A stretch of DNA of 64,000 bases from Citrobacter telavivensis (GCA_009363175.1 CP045205.1:2542001-2606000); one strand, 5' to 3'. Positions 18,823-29,713 are shown, counted from the first letter of the stretch. Notes: a model not told the origin generated them from the sequence alone. A program made the numbers and translations.

Positions 18823-20738
18823 AATCATTTTACAAATAATGTGACCCATGGGGAATTAGGCATATGGCAAGCGAGACACAAACCATCCGATAAAACGGCC
18901 CAGTGTGCATTGACTGACTACCAGTCTCGCGTATATTCCGTTGTCAAAATCCCCTATGATTCCGGCGAACCGGATGCGATTCGTGAATGGCTATTAACCT
19001 GTTACCAACCGCAAGATAAATCTCCTACTATCTTCTTCTTAACCGATGGTCTGGCGCTAAGATTACCTGGAGACATTCTTGATCCTAAAAAATATGATTT
19101 TGACGTACCTCTGGATTCTTATCGGGAACTAAGTTGTGTGGAACTGCGCTCTCAGTCAATCACTATAGTGCCTCAACTCCCCGGATTGAGCGAAAAATAT
19201 GATTGTGCGCCTGCCATTACATGGATAAAACGGCTGTTAAAGTTAGACTATTCATCGACAGATTTTCCTGTTTTCAGCAAATCACACTTACAGCGTTTAG
19301 CTCACTTTATGGCTGAATATGAGTCAGATAATCGAAGTGCGTATTTACGTGCATTGACGCAACTTGAGAAGGTTGCGGTTTCAAGAGAATTTCTGGACGG
19401 TAGCATTCAACAACTGTTGACGTTGCCGACAATAAAGACGCAAATCTGCGCAGAGAAGCAAGTAATACTGGCTCAGTATGAAAGTGAGCAGGAACAACTC
19501 AGACAGACGATTGCATCACTGATGGATAAGAAGGCGCAGTTGGATGCAGAAATTAACCGACAGGAAAAGACGCTAAAAAGCGAAACAAACCGTATAAAAA
19601 AAGCGCTACGCCAGCAGGAAGCTGAGCTGGATTCACGAATCAGGCAAACCTTTGAGCAAGCGTCTCAGGCGGGTATAGAAACGTTGGCACAGACGGCGTT
19701 GTTGCGAACGATGATCGCTGGTTCGGCCACACCCACACCCGTTATACCATCAGAACGAATCACCGAACCCGCCTCGAGCCTTCCGTTACCTCAGTCTTTA
19801 CTACCGCCGGAAGTAAATGAAATAAACAGCAAAAGAGTGCTACAGGCTGCGATCGAAGAACAGGCAGCGATTACCGGACTAAGCGAAAATCTGTTGTTCA
19901 GTTTGATTGCTGCCGCAAATGTTGTATCAGTTGTCGGATTAACAGGAAAATACGCCCAGAAAACGGTCGTTTCTTTAGCCAATATTCTGTCGGGAAGCAT
20001 ATGGGGGGAGGTCTCTATTCATGGTGATCTTTTTAGTATCAGCGACTTAATGAAATCACCTGTGCTAATCAGGAGTACAAATAGCACGAGCTCTATGACG
20101 CTAGGTGACTTCTTGGAGCACCAACAATCAAGCGGGTTAATGACTATAGTAAAACTACGCGGGTTTAACCGGATGCCGCCGGAAACATTACTTCCCGAAC
20201 TTAACGAATGCCTGTTTAGCAGTGAATATTCTGCGGGATTATGCTGGAAGGATCAAAATCATACCTTGCGGCACCTTTCGTTAAGTTACCCTGTATTGTT
20301 TGTATTGACGTTTGCCGTTGGTAAAAGTACGTTCCCATTACAGGGGCCGGTTGCCCACCAGTTGCCCGTATTTATGGCCGAATATAGCAGTACACAGGTT
20401 GAGCAGACTGAATACTCACCAGCCGAATATACTTCAGATATTGCTCCCGCGTGCGTGGCCTCCAAATTATGGTCTTCGTTATACGCCGATGCTCACCCTA
20501 AAGATAATCAGCAGCAAACTATGCGGGCGGTGTTAAACGCATTGGGTTATTCCGACGAAAAATCTCAGGCGCTGGCAATGCTGGCTTTCACTATTGGGCG
20601 CAGTACCACAGAAAAAATAACCGCAGAAATTGAGCCATTGGCTCCTGCATTGATACCTTATGTTCAGGAAATCACTCACGGTGCATCTGTAACCGTGCTT
20701 GATCATCTGTTCCAGCTATAAATAAACAAGGGCATTTT

Positions 20739-23700
20739 ATGAATAACCCACTGGAATCATTTGAATCAATAAGGGATTTTTACATCACCTATCTTGAAAC
20801 TGCTTTTCGTATAGGTTCGCCCGATATTCAGGCATACCGACGTAGCTTACTGGAACAGCAAGGTACATTATGTGCAGATCTTTTTCTGGAACCAATGCCA
20901 AGATATCAGGATTATGGTTTAACCATCAGTGATTTACGTAATGTGGCTGAAGGTGAGGAATGGTTGCCAGGGTTTACCGAGCAACAAAGGGACGCATTTA
21001 TCGATCTTTGTCTGGGAGGGCTTTTGCCTCGCGATAAATCCGACTCCACCAAAGGACGTTTTAAACTTTATACCCACCAGCTAGACATGCTGAAAAGAGG
21101 TGTACAGCCCGCAATGCCGGGCATCGTTACATCAGGAACAGGGTCAGGTAAAACAGAATCTTTTCTGCTGCCAGTTCTGGCTCAAATTGTGAAAGAAGCG
21201 AGTGGTTGGCCGAAAAGTCCCTCGCTTAAATGCTGGCAGCCGTGGTGGCATAATGGAGTAAATACTCAGCCTACGTTTATGCGTGAGGCAGAAGCATCAG
21301 CACGGCCAAAAGCCGTGCGAGCGCTAATTTTGTATCCAATGAACGCACTGGTTGAAGATCAAATGGTGCGTATGCGTCGGGCGCTTGATTCCCGAGAAGC
21401 ACATGAAGCGATGGATTTACACTTGGGTGGCAACCGTATCTTTTTTGGTCGTTATACTGGCGCAACGAAAGTCACTGGCTGGTTAAACCATCCCCGACCG
21501 GGGAGCGAGGAAAAAGAGAAAAAAGAGAAAAAACGGGTCGCTGGTAAAATCACTGAATTGCGCGAATATCTTCAATCCGTGGAAGACACGCATCGGGAAG
21601 CTGTGCGGCAGGGGATTCGGGATCATGATGATAACCTGCAATTCAATTTCCCTGGTGTATCAGGCGGAGAAATGCTTAGCCGCTGGGAAATGCAAAAATC
21701 ACCTCCGGATATACTGATTACTAACACCAGTATGCTTTCCACGATGTTGGTACGAGAGATTGACGATCCTATTTTTGACCAAACCCGAGAATGGATTGAA
21801 CACGATCCTGATGCCTATTTTTATCTTGTCCTTGACGAACTGCATCTTCAGCGCGGTACAGCAGGGACCGAAGTCAGTTATTTGCTCAAACATCTCATAA
21901 ACCGTCTGGGGCTGGATCAAGAACAGCACCGACATAAGCTGCGTATTCTGGCATCCAGTGCCTCACTGCCCGTTGATGGCCCTGAAGGTAAGAAAAGCGT
22001 TGAGTACTTATGGGGGATGTTCGGTCAGCGAGGACTGCCTGTGAGTGCAGCAGCCAAAGACTGGGCAGATTGCGTGGTGAATGGTGCCATGGTTGCTCCA
22101 GCACAGGATAATACGTTGCATTTCCACGGTGACCTCAACCACTTCTGCAATACGGTAAAACAGCTACAGGGATCCTCACTGCCATCTTTGCAACACTGGT
22201 CAAACGTTGCCCGAAGTATGGGGGGCTATCATGACGAGCAGTGTATGGAAAAACTGGCTCAATGGGTTGTTGTGCAGGCCGCCTGTATGCTTGAAAAAGG
22301 TTGCTATACATGTGAAAAGTCTCTGCGTGCTACATCAATAAATGCTCTGGCAGCGCGTATATTTCCCTCCCATTCCACAGGACGTGAGGGGATTCGTGCA
22401 TTAATATGGTTACGTGCTGCTACAGATAGCTGGCCTGAGTGGTTTTCACATCCCTTTCCCGACGATATTCCATTGCCACGTTTTCGCGCCCATGCTTTTT
22501 TACGGGCGCTGGAAGGATTATATGCAGCACCGCTACCTTCCCCGTCAAGTGCATCAACAGAAGAAAGAGAGCAGCACTTTTTTGCCGATCTGACGGTTGA
22601 GTCTGGCCTGCGTTATGGCGAGCGTCACTATGACAACAAAAAATCACGACGCGTAGAATTACTCTACTGTGAGTGTTGCGCCACACTATTTTTTGGCGGC
22701 AAACCCTCTTCTTTCTCGGCAACGGATAGCCGCGTAGAGCTTTTACCCAACGATCCCGATATTGATCAACTACCTGAACATGCTAAATCGGTTATGGTTG
22801 AACGACGTTCCGCCGAAGAATATGCGTTGTTTATGCCGACCGTCGATCGATTCTGGCCTAGAGGAGAAGGAACTCCAGCCGATGAGGACTCTTTTGGGAA
22901 GTGGATTAAGGCTGGTTACGATCCGTTTACTGCGGCGATTCAACACACGTTATCGCCTATAAGATCGATTGAACAAACACATATTGCAGGCTGGTTCTAT
23001 TATGTCCCATCGGGTGATTTTTCCTCTAGGAAAAGAGGCCAGTCGTCCAGCCAGTCACCGGGGAGTGCGCTGCCTTTCCAGTGTCCGGCATGTGGTACAT
23101 CATATAAATACGGTAAAGGTAAACTATCACCTATTCGCAGTTTTCGAGTCGGCTTTGCGAAAACCACGCAGCTCCTGGCCAGTACGTTGATGGCGGAATT
23201 ACAACGCTCTGGCGATCGGGAACGGCTGGTCACATTTTCTGACAGTCGGCAGGATGCTGCCAATGCGGCGCTCGATTTGGAGTCAGGTCACCATGATGAT
23301 GTTCGCCGTGAGATTGTTGTGCGCTCGCTGAAGGAACTGTCAGCGAGTCAGTGCTCCCATAAAGAAGTGACCATACAGTTAGAACAACTTAATAAACGCA
23401 GAAAAGAACTAATTAGCAAAGAGATTAAAGAGGGGCAGCTCTCTGCGGATGAAGACAAAGAATTAGGACAGCTTTTTGGCGAAAAACAGCGGCTGAGTGA
23501 CTTATTGCTACTGCCACAGGCAGACAGCGTATCGCTGAGCAGTATACTGGAGCCTGAAGCACCAATCGCAGGCAACGTCCTTAATCCTCTGTTGGCAACA
23601 TTAGTTGAAGCGGGTATTCATCCTACCGATCGAACGGGGATATCTCCTGTTCCTGAGCCTTCAAAACAAAAACATGATGAAGAAACTATCACTTTTGCAT

Positions 23701-26700
23701 GGCAGCAATTATTTGAAAAAAACAAACAGACCAAATGGTGTTGGAAGAAACATCCTTCCTATGAGGGTAATCTGGACGTTGCCCGGAAGGAAATCTCCCG
23801 CGACCTAAAACAACTGGTCGGGGAAAGCGTGTTCAGTAAAACCTATTTTGCGCTGGAAGAAGCAGGATGGGGTTATCCCTGCCTTCCTCTGGCTAACAGC
23901 TGCACGCGTGAACAGTTGGCTGTCTATGACGCTATGCTTCGCGTATTGGCGGATGCCTATCGAGTCGCACCGTCCCAGTACACAACAACAGAAACGCGCT
24001 GGCATGTTGCAGACGATGTGAAGCCTAAAAATCGGTTGCGCCGTTTTAGCGATGAGCTTTGTAACCACTCCAGAGCCAAGACATTATTGCTGATTGGGGA
24101 CTTTCTTGTACACCTCAAACGCTCTGGTCATCAGGGCGGCATTATTGACATTGGAAAAGTGCACTTTCGTTTAGTAGAGGCTACCGCTCCTTTCTGGCGC
24201 TGTAGTCACTGTGGTCGCGTGCATTTGCACAAGGGGGCAAAACTTTGCACCCGCTGTTATGCGCCACTACCTGAAACATCTTCTGGTAACGCGGGGGAAT
24301 TACAAACCCAAAACTATCTCGGTAAACGTATATCGTATGCTTCCCGTATCAGTAGAATGCGTTCTGAAGAACTCACGGGCATGACGGGGAATCCGGCAGC
24401 GAGATTACGCCGTTTTAAAAGTATCCTGATTGCTGATGATGATGACATATTGCCAAAAGGGCTGGAGGACTTCGAACCTCATCCTGAGTTGGATAGAGCC
24501 GCCAGAGAGGTGGATGTACTCTCTGTTACCACCACGATGGAAGTGGGGGTTGATATTGGCGATCTACGCGCAGTTTTTCAGGCCAACATGCCGCCGCAAC
24601 GTTTTAATTACCAGCAACGCGTAGGGCGAGCGGGACGACGTGGGCAGGCTTTTGCATTTGTATTAACGGCATGTCGCAGCAAGAGCCATGATTTATTTTA
24701 CTTCCGTAACCCGGAAAAGATCACCGGCGATCTCCCTCCGCCACCTTTCTTAACTACTAAACTGGAAATGATCTGCCAGCGCTTAGTGCGCAAAATATGG
24801 CTGGTGGCCGCTTTTAAGTGGCTCAGAGAGCATGTAGTGGATTCGGGGCAGTCGTGGCCTGTTGATGGTGACAAACATAAACCCGACAATCACGGAGAGT
24901 TTTTTCAGGTTCATTGGCTAAAAGAAAATCAGGCAAACTGGTTGCCGCGCATTCGTAACGCGCTGAAAGAAACCATCAACGCGCGTGATGAGTTTGCTCA
25001 AGCGTGTATGCAACAGGATGAAATATTCTACCGTACAATAATCCACCCTCTGACGCCGGAATGTCTAATACAAGATATTAAATCAGTACTGGACGACGAT
25101 GCTATGGCAGGAAAGGGATTGGCGGAAGCGTTGGCCGAACAGGGAAAATTCCCTATGTACGGTATGCCAACCCGAACACGACTTCTGCTGACAAGGCCGG
25201 TTAGTACGGACGAACATGATGTACAGTTCGCCAGCATGGATCGCGATCTGGATATTGCGATTCAGGAATTTGCGCCGGGAAAATATCTGGTACAGGACAA
25301 ACGCCGTTACTTTACCGCAGGCTATGCCGGAATGCTGAAGCAAAGCTACAAAAACCCAGCCGAATTTTTCACTGAAGCTGACGAACCGGGAGAGTGCAGG
25401 GCGATGACCGTTTGCCCGGTGTGCAAAGTCTGGGTACTGGTGGGCTCGATGACCGCTGTATGCAGCGCCTGCGGTGGGGTCATGGATGGTGCCGAGCAAT
25501 ATTCGTGTTACGTACCCAACGGATTTATTACCACTCTTGAAGATAAATCTGCAAAAGAAGACTTTGACCAAACCCTGACGGTGGCCAGCAGAGTATCTAT
25601 TGCTGAAGCTTACTCAATTGAGAATGCAGTATCTGTACCTGACTCTAATGTTGCCATCCAGCTAAAATCCCAAACCTGCCTTAACAGGTTAAATCGTGGT
25701 GTTTATGCGGACAAAAAATGGAGTGGTTTCAATGCGATACAAGGAAATTTACGGGTTCCATTCAGAAAGGCGGGAGTATATCAGCCGCTATGGGCAAACC
25801 ACGTATGGATAGACAATAACCTTCTTGAGGCTGATTTATCACTTAAAAACCGCTTTACCCCTATGCAGGAAAGCCGAAAATCGTTTTATCTCTCGGCACC
25901 TAAAGTAACCGATTTACTGGCGTTGATGTTGGTGGATACTCCGGCGGACCTCCAGTTACAGTACTTGCAAGGCGCACTGACTCCTGCATTTCGGGCGGCC
26001 GCGCTATCTGCTTCTTTTATCATCGTCAACTATGCTTCGAAAGAGCTACTTGATACTGATCCGGAAGAAATTGAAATTCTGGAGCCTCGCGTACAAATTT
26101 TAAAAAACGGTATTTCTGCACCGATATTACAAATGGCCGATCGTCTGGTTAATGGTTCTGGATTATGCGAGCGACTACAGCAGATCGGGAGCTCTGGCTC
26201 TCCGATTGTTCTTGAAGTGATGAATGAGATTATCAATGACGAAGGATCCTATCCACTGAAAGAGTTTTTAGAACCACAGCATCGCGACGTATGTTTTCAG
26301 GCATGTTATTACTGCCTGCATCGGTACGGTAATCAGGCTTATCATGGCTTGCTCGACTGGCGTCTGGGACTGGATGTCATTCAACTGCTTTTGGATAAAA
26401 CCTATGATGCCGGACTACGTGGAGATTTTTCATCCCCCGGCATCATTGACTGGACGGTTAATGCCAAACGACTGGCCGAAGAAGCATCGTCTTTATTTAA
26501 GGGGAGTGAAGTAAAAATCGTGGGAAATATCCCGCTGATAGGTATTAGCCCACAACGCTGGGCGGCAGTACTGCATCCTTTCTGGAGTTATGACGGGGTT
26601 TTTAAAGCTAATCCTGAACTTGAGGTGCTCTCGCTTGAGGAAGATATAGTATTTACAAATACCTTTGAGCTTTCTCGCCGTATGGGAACTGTGATGGCAA

Positions 26701-26735
26701 AACTGTGCACAACACCTCGTTCGAGCGAAAAATGA
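20739..26735 (+). CDS. druE: Giant SF2 helicase with DUF1998, DruE-like
   Basis: A 1998-residue cytosolic ATP-dependent helicase, the size expected for DruE, which is shared by all Druantia types. Visible parts: Q-like motif YTHQLDML (111-118), Walker A TSGTGSGKTES (131-141), DELH box (366-369), motif III SSAS (about 405), motif VI QRVGRAGRRG (about 1292), and the C-terminal DUF1998 zinc segment with CxxxCYYC and LDWRLGLD around residues 1851-1880. Further Cys pairs (YCECC near 650; CPACG; CSHCG...CTRC; CPVC...CSAC) suggest several zinc sites. It starts 17 bp after the druG-like frame, with a weak AAGGG upstream. The gene looks intact, although its operon is interrupted upstream by IS1. Confidence 0.88.
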   Translation: MNNPLESFESIRDFYITYLETAFRIGSPDIQAYRRSLLEQQGTLCADLFLEPMPRYQDYGLTISDLRNVAEGEEWLPGFTEQQRDAFIDLCLGGLLPRDKSDSTKGRFKLYTHQLDMLKRGVQPAMPGIVTSGTGSGKTESFLLPVLAQIVKEASGWPKSPSLKCWQPWWHNGVNTQPTFMREAEASARPKAVRALILYPMNALVEDQMVRMRRALDSREAHEAMDLHLGGNRIFFGRYTGATKVTGWLNHPRPGSEEKEKKEKKRVAGKITELREYLQSVEDTHREAVRQGIRDHDDNLQFNFPGVSGGEMLSRWEMQKSPPDILITNTSMLSTMLVREIDDPIFDQTREWIEHDPDAYFYLVLDELHLQRGTAGTEVSYLLKHLINRLGLDQEQHRHKLRILASSASLPVDGPEGKKSVEYLWGMFGQRGLPVSAAAKDWADCVVNGAMVAPAQDNTLHFHGDLNHFCNTVKQLQGSSLPSLQHWSNVARSMGGYHDEQCMEKLAQWVVVQAACMLEKGCYTCEKSLRATSINALAARIFPSHSTGREGIRALIWLRAATDSWPEWFSHPFPDDIPLPRFRAHAFLRALEGLYAAPLPSPSSASTEEREQHFFADLTVESGLRYGERHYDNKKSRRVELLYCECCATLFFGGKPSSFSATDSRVELLPNDPDIDQLPEHAKSVMVERRSAEEYALFMPTVDRFWPRGEGTPADEDSFGKWIKAGYDPFTAAIQHTLSPIRSIEQTHIAGWFYYVPSGDFSSRKRGQSSSQSPGSALPFQCPACGTSYKYGKGKLSPIRSFRVGFAKTTQLLASTLMAELQRSGDRERLVTFSDSRQDAANAALDLESGHHDDVRREIVVRSLKELSASQCSHKEVTIQLEQLNKRRKELISKEIKEGQLSADEDKELGQLFGEKQRLSDLLLLPQADSVSLSSILEPEAPIAGNVLNPLLATLVEAGIHPTDRTGISPVPEPSKQKHDEETITFAWQQLFEKNKQTKWCWKKHPSYEGNLDVARKEISRDLKQLVGESVFSKTYFALEEAGWGYPCLPLANSCTREQLAVYDAMLRVLADAYRVAPSQYTTTETRWHVADDVKPKNRLRRFSDELCNHSRAKTLLLIGDFLVHLKRSGHQGGIIDIGKVHFRLVEATAPFWRCSHCGRVHLHKGAKLCTRCYAPLPETSSGNAGELQTQNYLGKRISYASRISRMRSEELTGMTGNPAARLRRFKSILIADDDDILPKGLEDFEPHPELDRAAREVDVLSVTTTMEVGVDIGDLRAVFQANMPPQRFNYQQRVGRAGRRGQAFAFVLTACRSKSHDLFYFRNPEKITGDLPPPPFLTTKLEMICQRLVRKIWLVAAFKWLREHVVDSGQSWPVDGDKHKPDNHGEFFQVHWLKENQANWLPRIRNALKETINARDEFAQACMQQDEIFYRTIIHPLTPECLIQDIKSVLDDDAMAGKGLAEALAEQGKFPMYGMPTRTRLLLTRPVSTDEHDVQFASMDRDLDIAIQEFAPGKYLVQDKRRYFTAGYAGMLKQSYKNPAEFFTEADEPGECRAMTVCPVCKVWVLVGSMTAVCSACGGVMDGAEQYSCYVPNGFITTLEDKSAKEDFDQTLTVASRVSIAEAYSIENAVSVPDSNVAIQLKSQTCLNRLNRGVYADKKWSGFNAIQGNLRVPFRKAGVYQPLWANHVWIDNNLLEADLSLKNRFTPMQESRKSFYLSAPKVTDLLALMLVDTPADLQLQYLQGALTPAFRAAALSASFIIVNYASKELLDTDPEEIEILEPRVQILKNGISAPILQMADRLVNGSGLCERLQQIGSSGSPIVLEVMNEIINDEGSYPLKEFLEPQHRDVCFQACYYCLHRYGNQAYHGLLDWRLGLDVIQLLLDKTYDAGLRGDFSSPGIIDWTVNAKRLAEEASSLFKGSEVKIVGNIPLIGISPQRWAAVLHPFWSYDGVFKANPELEVLSLEEDIVFTNTFELSRRMGTVMAKLCTTPRSSEK

Positions 26736-27895
26736 ATATAATGACGTTGGAGCGAACCCGCCCGGCGCTCCCCTCAAAGCTGGGCGTATTTCTTGCCTGC
26801 CCAATGAGGTACTTGCTGGAAAGCGAGCAGCATTCTTTCCGGTGTTTGCCTTTGCCTCCTCAGGCTGCTCTGGGGAGTGCCGTGCACAGACTGGCTGACA
26901 CGTTGCAAAAAAGTGGCGAGAATAATCCTGAATCAATCATACAGAGGCTTGAAAACGACTTTGTGGCGACCTTGATAAAGACTCAGCAAGGAGCACTGGC
27001 GCTATGGGTCTGGGAACGCTATGGCATTGCTGGATTAGTATCGCGTCAGGCGTTGATCAAATACATTCGTTACACCAAATCTCTTGTTACTCCGGTTGCT
27101 GAACGGGTTGGACATTTGCCAGATATGATAAAAATGCGGGAAAGTGTTATTCCGATAGGTCGGGAAAAACTGCTGAAAAGTACTTGTTTCGATATGCAGG
27201 GACGTGCCGATCTCATTTACCGAAAAGAAACCGGGCAGATACGGGTTGTTGACTTTAAAACCGGCGAAGTGAGAGACGAAAAAAATCAGCCGAAAGAAGA
27301 ATATTTGTTACAAATAGCGGCATATGGCATGATGGTAAAAGAGTTAGCTCCTGAAATCAATATTGAACTGGAACTAGCCGGAGTAGGGGGGAGCTGGACC
27401 GGTGTATTGGATAACAGCCTGCAAGAATGCGTCAATCGTGTTCTTGTTTCATTTAATGAAATATTACCTCGTAATACTTCTTTTTCTGCGCTTAATATAG
27501 CTCGGCCGGGTAGACATTGTATTCAGTGTGCTGGCCGTTGCTCGTGCCCGATTTACTCAAAAAATTCATGTCATTTCAGGCAACAATTCTACCCTGACGA
27601 TCGTCATTTTAGCATCGATATTCATGGGCGATTACTGGAGGTTGAGATGGATGATAATTTTACGACTCTACGACTCCTACTTCCTGATGGTTATATGGCA
27701 AAAGTATTTCATATTCCGACTCGATTTATTCCTGAGTCTAATGAGATGATAGGTTGCGACGTTACTCTGTATGGATTGAAGGTCTTTGGCGTTAGTTCGG
27801 AGAAAAAAATCCCTCGAAATTTTTATGTTGTGGATACTCAGGAACCCAGAAGATCGGCATTTCAGTTTTTCCTGCAATGGAAGAAAAACCACTAA
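26732..27895 (+). CDS. Cas4/RecB-like PD-(D/E)XK nuclease with probable Fe-S cluster
   Basis: A 387-residue nuclease. I place the start at the ATG at 26732, which overlaps the helicase stop as ATGA; a frame from 26705 is also open. The nuclease core is GRADLIYRK...RVVDFKTG...EYLLQIAAYGMMV, the motif II/III/QxxxY pattern of the RecB/Cas4 family. Cys23 in the N-terminal ACPMRY and the later CIQCAGRCSC cluster are arranged like the four Fe-S cysteines of Cas4/AddB nucleases. Translational coupling to the DruE-like helicase suggests the two work together. This nuclease is not one of the four canonical Druantia type II genes as I know them. Confidence 0.8.
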   Translation: MNIMTLERTRPALPSKLGVFLACPMRYLLESEQHSFRCLPLPPQAALGSAVHRLADTLQKSGENNPESIIQRLENDFVATLIKTQQGALALWVWERYGIAGLVSRQALIKYIRYTKSLVTPVAERVGHLPDMIKMRESVIPIGREKLLKSTCFDMQGRADLIYRKETGQIRVVDFKTGEVRDEKNQPKEEYLLQIAAYGMMVKELAPEINIELELAGVGGSWTGVLDNSLQECVNRVLVSFNEILPRNTSFSALNIARPGRHCIQCAGRCSCPIYSKNSCHFRQQFYPDDRHFSIDIHGRLLEVEMDDNFTTLRLLLPDGYMAKVFHIPTRFIPESNEMIGCDVTLYGLKVFGVSSEKKIPRNFYVVDTQEPRRSAFQFFLQWKKNH

Positions 27896-28765
27896 ATATT
27901 TTCTCGAAAAATAATAGAGGAAAGCAGAGAGGTTTATTAAGAATGCTTAACAGACAGAATAATTATATACTCTATGGATGGTTTTTTTATTTTCTGCGAT
28001 CCACTTTCCAGTAATTTTCTTGCCGCTCATCATCAATCGCTGTTTCCTTACCCCGCGCCTGCAAAATCAGGCGTCGGGATTGGCCTCCTGACTAACTCCA
28101 TCGACGACACAAGGCGTTATCGCTTTTTTTGTGTCGCGCACGCACGGCTAAAGTCCATTCCCTTCAACGCCGCTACGAATTTCACCGTCCTGACCTAGTA
28201 TGGCGCTCTTCGCCGAAACTCTGATAGAAACCGACGATCCGGCGCGGGTAATTGAGGATAATACCCGTTGAGACCCCAAGTAGGGTGCGACGGTTACGGC
28301 GCTGTGGCCTGTTTCAAGAAATCTCTCACCACGAATCCGTGTGATGGTAGATAGACTGTACGCGGCGCTCAATAAGGAGACAGCACATACTTGGCTGTGA
28401 TTGATGCCGGAACGAGACAATTTAAGAACAAACCGCCCCCGGTTAGCAGGATCGCCTCGCCCGGCAGGAAAACATGCTAGCATCAACAAGAACCTCCTGT
28501 TAATGCCAATTCCCGACTCATTACCACCAATCTATTTTCACCGCTGCGGAGTAAGGGGCGCTATGCCCGGCTATGCAGGAGCAGGTTTTTTCTCCCGTGC
28601 GCTTTCCGTTCTTCATATCTGCTTCCGGTTAATCGTTCCCAACACAACCCGCCCTGCAAGGGTAAATGGCACGCATGCTGCGCCCTTGCAGGGCAGAACG
28701 ATGCCGGGAAAGCGAACCGTCAGGCGATACGAAGACGAAAATCACACACTGACGGAGAAAAAATC
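27896..28765. other. 870-bp region without a convincing gene, upstream of ardC
   Basis: Open frames here (for example 28148-28489 minus and 28401-28769 plus) have unnatural composition and no recognisable domain. The region separates the defence cargo from the conjugation module. It contains a strong stem-loop at 28651-28694 and the ardC promoter region. Otherwise I see nothing firm. Confidence 0.5.
28651..28694. repeat. Inverted repeat upstream of ardC
   Basis: A perfect 12-bp inverted repeat, GCCCTGCAAGGG / CCCTTGCAGGGC, with a 20-base loop that itself contains GCATGC. No T-run follows on either strand, so a regulatory or protein-binding role is more likely than termination. The CTGCAAGG core returns in the repeat after ardC. 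Confidence 0.7.
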
Positions 28766-29713
28766 ATGACGATTTCCCTGCATACCACCCGGACAAGCGC
28801 CCCTAACACCGCAGCGGCGACCAGCGTATCCCCGCTGGACCCGTCAGGCTCCTCAAAAACGAAATTTTCTAAAACCAGAACCGACATTTACCAGACTGTT
28901 ACTGACAACATCATTGCAGCGCTGGAAGCCGGTGTAAAACCGTGGTCCTGCCCGTGGCAGCGTGTAGATGGCATGTCTGGTCTGCCTTCCAGTTACGCCA
29001 CTGGTGCGGCTTATAGTGGCATGAATATCATGTTGCTGTGGTGTAGCGCATCTAAACAGGGGTTCAGCGATTCCCGCTGGATGACCTACAAACAGGCACA
29101 GGCGGCAGGTGGACAGGTTCGCAAGGGTGAGCATGGAACAACAGCCATTTTCTATACGACCCTGGAAAAGGAAAACGACGCCGGTGACGTTGAACATATC
29201 CCGATGCTGAAAACTTTCACCGTATTTAACGTTCAGCAAATCGACGGTTTGACTCTGGCAACGGAAACCGTCAGCCCGGAAGCAACCTTTGACCCGTTGC
29301 CGCAGGCTGAGAACCTGTTCAGGAAGAGCGGCGCAAACATCATCGAGAAAGGACAAAACGCCTTTTTCAGTCCATCAACTGATGAGGTCTGGCTACCGGA
29401 GCGCCATCTTTTCGCTGATGCGGCCAACTTCTACGCTACCGGCCTGCATGAGCTGGTTCACTGGAGTGGGGGTAAAAAACGCCTTAACCGTGAAATGAAA
29501 GGGAAGTTTGGCAGTGCGGGTTATGCAGAGGAAGAACTGGTGGCGGAGCTGGGAAGTGCCTTTCTGATGGCGGATCTGGGGATTGAGGGAGAGGTACAGC
29601 ATGAAAGTTATATTGCGTCCTGGCTGAAAGCGCTGAAAAACGACAAGCGTTATATTTTCAAAGCGGCCAGCGCCGCCTCTAAAGCACATCGTTACCTGAT
29701 GGATAAACTCTGA
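28766..29713 (+). CDS. ardC: Antirestriction protein ArdC
   Basis: A 315-residue ArdC-family protein. The N-terminal ssDNA-binding domain starts around residue 38 (DIYQTVTDNIIAALEAGVKPWSCPW). The C-terminal zincin-like metallopeptidase has the HELVH zinc motif (ATGLHELVHWSG) and the downstream glutamate region (YAEEELVAELGSAFL). Such proteins on plasmids and ICEs shield incoming single-stranded DNA from restriction. GGAGAAAAAATC precedes the ATG. It faces away from the mob genes, and its position next to the transfer genes fits early expression after entry. Confidence 0.9.
   Translation: MTISLHTTRTSAPNTAAATSVSPLDPSGSSKTKFSKTRTDIYQTVTDNIIAALEAGVKPWSCPWQRVDGMSGLPSSYATGAAYSGMNIMLLWCSASKQGFSDSRWMTYKQAQAAGGQVRKGEHGTTAIFYTTLEKENDAGDVEHIPMLKTFTVFNVQQIDGLTLATETVSPEATFDPLPQAENLFRKSGANIIEKGQNAFFSPSTDEVWLPERHLFADAANFYATGLHELVHWSGGKKRLNREMKGKFGSAGYAEEELVAELGSAFLMADLGIEGEVQHESYIASWLKALKNDKRYIFKAASAASKAHRYLMDKL

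Larger units (their letters stand above)
17131..20721 (+). pseudogene. druG: Unknown large protein, DruG-like, split by IS1
   Basis: Two frames, 17131-18045 (GTG start, AAGGAG upstream) and 18823-20721, form one gene once the IS1 and one copy of the 9-bp duplication are removed. The join is in frame (...GFL + NHFTNN...) and gives about 937 residues. The downstream part has a long coiled coil around residues 515-590 of the reconstituted protein (QYESEQEQLRQTIASL, QEAELDSRIRQTFEQ). As it stands, the first part runs 27 codons into IS1 and stops at 18126. The second part would need an internal start. By position this is druG of a Druantia type II operon. The insertion probably inactivates the gene and may be polar on the helicase gene downstream. 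Confidence 0.8.

Noticed and set aside
20739..26735. DISARM instead of Druantia
   Set aside because: DISARM uses separate helicase and DUF1998 proteins and a PLD protein. Here one 1998-residue chain has both helicase and DUF1998, as in DruE.
28148..28489. Minus-strand open frame of 113 codons before ardC
   Set aside because: Composition rich in Ser/Arg/Gly with no domain or ribosome-binding site, in a region full of inverted repeats. More likely non-coding.
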